Source: Terriglobus roseus (GTDB taxonomy: Bacteria > Acidobacteriota > Terriglobia > Terriglobales > Acidobacteriaceae). Taken from it: 64,000 bases of DNA. Below are positions 62,207 through 64,000 of the stretch, piece after piece. The first letter of the stretch is position 1. Each line of letters begins with the position of its first letter. The notes beneath the pieces are model-generated. The model had not been told where the DNA came from, did no database searches, and worked only from the letters and a program-made list of their open reading frames with translations. Location: positions 3,596,001 through 3,660,000 of the forward strand of contig NZ_FNSD01000001.1 of assembly GCF_900105625.1 (NCBI RefSeq), given 5' to 3'. The position numbers and the translations under genes are program-made.

Positions 62207-63337
62207 TCAGAGTTTGTTGGATGGCACAGCCACCGCGTGTTGACCGGAGGCGCGCACAATGCGGGTGACTTCCGTCCCCAGTTCCCGCAGGATGTGAGCG
62301 ACGGCGTCATCGAAGGGGCCATTCAGCGTACATCCGGCAGCATTGCGATGGCCCCCGCCGCCGCAGTTCGCCGCTACCTGCGAGACGTCGACACTGGACT
62401 TCGAACGCAGCGAGGTGCGGAAGAGGGCCTGAGCTTCAGGGTAGGGGCGTGGCAGTTCGCGCAGGAAGGCTGCTGCCTCCACGCCCGCGATCGAGATCAG
62501 GTAGTTCACTGTGCCTTCAGAATCTTCATCAGTGGCATTCATCAGCTGCAGGTCGTCCTGCGTGATCCATGTCCATGCGATGGGGCCGCGGATGCGGACG
62601 CGCGAAAGCGCCAGTCCCAGCAGATGAATGCGGGCGGCCGGCACGGAATACAGCACATCACGCGCGACACTGTCGGCCTTTGCTCCCAGGTCGATCAACG
62701 CGTGCGCCAGGGTGAAGGTCTCGGCGGACGTGCCGGGATAGGTGAAGGATCCGGTGTCCGTCATCAGCGCGGTGTAGAGACAGGTCGCGATGGCAGGGGT
62801 GATGTTGGTGGCCAGGGCGATCGCGATCTCAAAGACCATGGCCGCAACTGCGGCGGCGGTCGGGTCGATCCAGTTCAGAGCGGCAAAGGGGGTTCCTGTC
62901 AGGTGGTGATCGATATTGATGACATTTGCCATGTCATCGATGCCACGGACGCCTGTGCGTTCGGTGCCGTCGCACTCCAGAATGATGATGACGTCATATT
63001 CAGACTGAACAATATCGCGTGACTGTCGAACGCGACCGACGCCGGGGAGTGTCCGGTAGACAACCGGGATCGGGTCGGCCAGGACCATGTCTACCTGTTT
63101 GCCCAGCGCGTGCAGGACACTGCCCATCGCCAAGACAGATCCGACAGCGTCCCCATCGGGTCGGGCATGGGAGGTCACCAGGAAGCGACTGTTCTGCTGG
63201 ATGGCCGCGACGATACGAGGAAGTTGCAGCGCGCCATCGCGAATTTCGGGAGACGGACCAGCAGAACCCTGCGCCGGAGAGCCGGGCGGCAGGTTGTAAG
63301 AACCCGTGATCGAAGGTGTGACCAGCGACGGAGCCAT
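62207..63337 (-). CDS. nrnA: Bifunctional oligoribonuclease/PAP phosphatase NrnA (DHH family)
   Basis: 376 aa. Degrades 2- to 5-nt RNA and dephosphorylates pAp. Motifs: SHARPDGDAVGS near residue 55, DHHLTG near 145, and the DHHA1 block NCGGGGHRNAAGC near the C-terminus. Start ATG 63337 overlaps the rbfA stop (TAATG). In many bacteria nrnA follows infB-rbfA; here only rbfA-nrnA are together. Confidence 0.94.
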   Translation of the reverse strand: MAPSLVTPSITGSYNLPPGSPAQGSAGPSPEIRDGALQLPRIVAAIQQNSRFLVTSHARPDGDAVGSVLAMGSVLHALGKQVDMVLADPIPVVYRTLPGVGRVRQSRDIVQSEYDVIIILECDGTERTGVRGIDDMANVINIDHHLTGTPFAALNWIDPTAAAVAAMVFEIAIALATNITPAIATCLYTALMTDTGSFTYPGTSAETFTLAHALIDLGAKADSVARDVLYSVPAARIHLLGLALSRVRIRGPIAWTWITQDDLQLMNATDEDSEGTVNYLISIAGVEAAAFLRELPRPYPEAQALFRTSLRSKSSVDVSQVAANCGGGGHRNAAGCTLNGPFDDAVAHILRELGTEVTRIVRASGQHAVAVPSNKL

Positions 63338-63738
63338 TAGGTGCGCGGCGCTCCTGCTGCGGAATTTGCGCGGCGTGCAGATCGCTTCTTCATGCGGGTT
63401 AGCAGAGAATCCATGCGCGCATTGATCTTTTCAGAGCTGTCGATGTGGAAAGAGATCTCGGGCAGATGCCGCACGCCAAGGCGTAGCAGCAACTGGGAAC
63501 GGATGTAGCCGCGGGCGGCCACCAGGCCCTCCAGCGTGCTCTGTTCCTCGGCTTCGTCGCCCACGACCTGGATATAGGCATGGCCGCTCTTGCCACCGGG
63601 CTCGAGCGTCACCTCCGTGCAAGTGGCAGAGCCGATGCGCGGGTCGGAGAGTTCGCCGTCAATGATGACGCTGATTTCCTCGCGGAGGGTGTCCTGCACG
63701 CGGTTCCGATGATGTTCTCTGGCGCGATGTTCTGGCAT
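63337..63738 (-). CDS. rbfA: Ribosome-binding factor A
   Basis: 133 aa from ATG 63738, with a CAGGAGC site upstream. Cold-adaptation and 16S rRNA maturation factor. The KH-like fold is shown by REHHRNRVQDTLREEISVII, the DPRIGSATCTEVTLEPGG block, and HIDSSEKINARMDSLL. Length is normal. A frame open further upstream (to 63894) has no family character. Confidence 0.95.
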   Translation of the reverse strand: MPEHRAREHHRNRVQDTLREEISVIIDGELSDPRIGSATCTEVTLEPGGKSGHAYIQVVGDEAEEQSTLEGLVAARGYIRSQLLLRLGVRHLPEISFHIDSSEKINARMDSLLTRMKKRSARRANSAAGAPRT

Positions 63739-63827
63739 GGCAAGCTCCTGCTGTAGACACTTCAGAATAACAAATGAGCCCGCCGGAATAGCTGAACACT
63801 GCTTTCTTTGGAGTTTCGCAAGAAAGT

Positions 63828-63856
63828 GCATCCGGGGCAACCGGAAAGGGCGTATA
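63828..63856 (+). promoter_or_regulatory. Possible ECF-type promoter upstream of the sigma factor gene
   Basis: GCATCC (63828-63833), a 17-nt spacer, and CGTATA (63851-63856), 50 bp before the TTG start. The pair resembles promoters read by ECF sigma factors, which often control their own genes. Match by eye only. Confidence 0.4.
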
Positions 63857-63905
63857 GGCAAGTGACAAGCTTGTAGGCAGGCCCGAAAAGGCACAGGACG
63901 AAGGA

Positions 63906-64000
63906 TTGACCGCGACAGACGACGAATTCCGCGCGATGGTGGAAGGGCACAGCTCCATGGTGTTCTCCGTAGCCCTGCGTCTGCTGGGAGACCGTGGTTT
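63906..64000 (+). CDS. ECF RNA polymerase sigma factor (cut by window end)
   Basis: TTG at 63906, with AGGA at 63895-63898, opens a frame that runs off the right edge. The translated start DDEFRAMVEGHSSMVFSVALRLLGDRG is region 2 of sigma70-family ECF factors (the segment that precedes the AEDVVQEVF helix). Only about 31 residues are visible. An ECF-like promoter lies upstream. Confidence 0.6.
   Translation, partial: MTATDDEFRAMVEGHSSMVFSVALRLLGDRG

Noticed and set aside
60266-63022. 918-codon open frame antisense to the ArnT-like and nrnA genes
   Set aside because: It spans two clear genes on the other strand and has no domain character; such frames are common in GC-rich DNA.
62207-63337. 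MutS-like or RecJ exonuclease assignment for the DHH protein
   Set aside because: The length, the single DHH/DHHA1 pair and the rbfA neighbour fit NrnA rather than RecJ.

Overview
The window looks like a chromosomal segment of an acidobacterium of the class Terriglobia (relatives of Terriglobus, Granulicella, Edaphobacter). This is inferred, not computed. The grounds are high-GC, densely packed genes, a BshC bacillithiol enzyme, an IF-2 with a long Pro/Ala/Gly-rich N-terminal half, DUF6677-like and DUF2911 proteins, many signalling genes, and dispersed palindromic intergenic repeats. I see no rRNA or tRNA gene, CRISPR array, insertion sequence or prophage. About 56 protein genes are supported; the first and last are cut by the window ends.

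Layout. 1-9 kb (mostly minus): cysteine desulfurase (partial), an outer-membrane-like protein, citrate synthase, a ThiO-type FAD oxidase, two small membrane-anchored proteins, PolX DNA polymerase, cold-shock protein and a Nudix hydrolase. 9-15.5 kb: bshC, a small CPDCG protein, a secreted GH28 pectinase, an exported M19 dipeptidase, a SufT-like protein and a polyprenyl synthase. 15.5-32 kb: three c-di-GMP proteins among a radical SAM protein, sugar epimerase, LLM oxidoreductase, SDR, DUF3606 protein, guaB, and a GT2/GtrA/membrane glycosyltransferase cluster. 32-38.5 kb: rimP-nusA-infB with a recognisable promoter and leader hairpin upstream of rimP and a strong terminator after infB. 38.5-53.5 kb: OsmC, FNT channel, a large secreted unknown, a second M19 dipeptidase, a Sel1/J-domain pair, TrhO, a dienelactone hydrolase, three more c-di-GMP genes, MOSC and ychF. 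53.8-64 kb: a Tat-exported D-amino-acid-oxidase-like protein whose motifs are in circularly permuted order, DUF892, DUF2911, an M24 peptidase, small membrane proteins, GNAT, an ArnT-like transferase, rbfA-nrnA, and the start of an ECF sigma factor.

How the genes fit together. Translation and transcription housekeeping is split: rimP-nusA-infB on the plus strand, and rbfA-nrnA, usually next to it, 24 kb away on the minus strand. Six GGDEF/EAL genes, one with a degenerate GGDEF, make this a c-di-GMP-rich region. Two M19 dipeptidases, a dienelactone hydrolase and the permuted amino-acid oxidase are all predicted to be exported, which fits a heterotroph processing peptides, plant polymers and possibly D-amino acids outside the cytoplasm.

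The strongest candidate for something undescribed is the permuted D-amino-acid oxidase at 53805-55070. Other notable signals are two families of palindromic intergenic repeats, low-complexity inserts in both M19 dipeptidases, the rimP leader hairpin, and a palindrome covering the citrate synthase -10 region.
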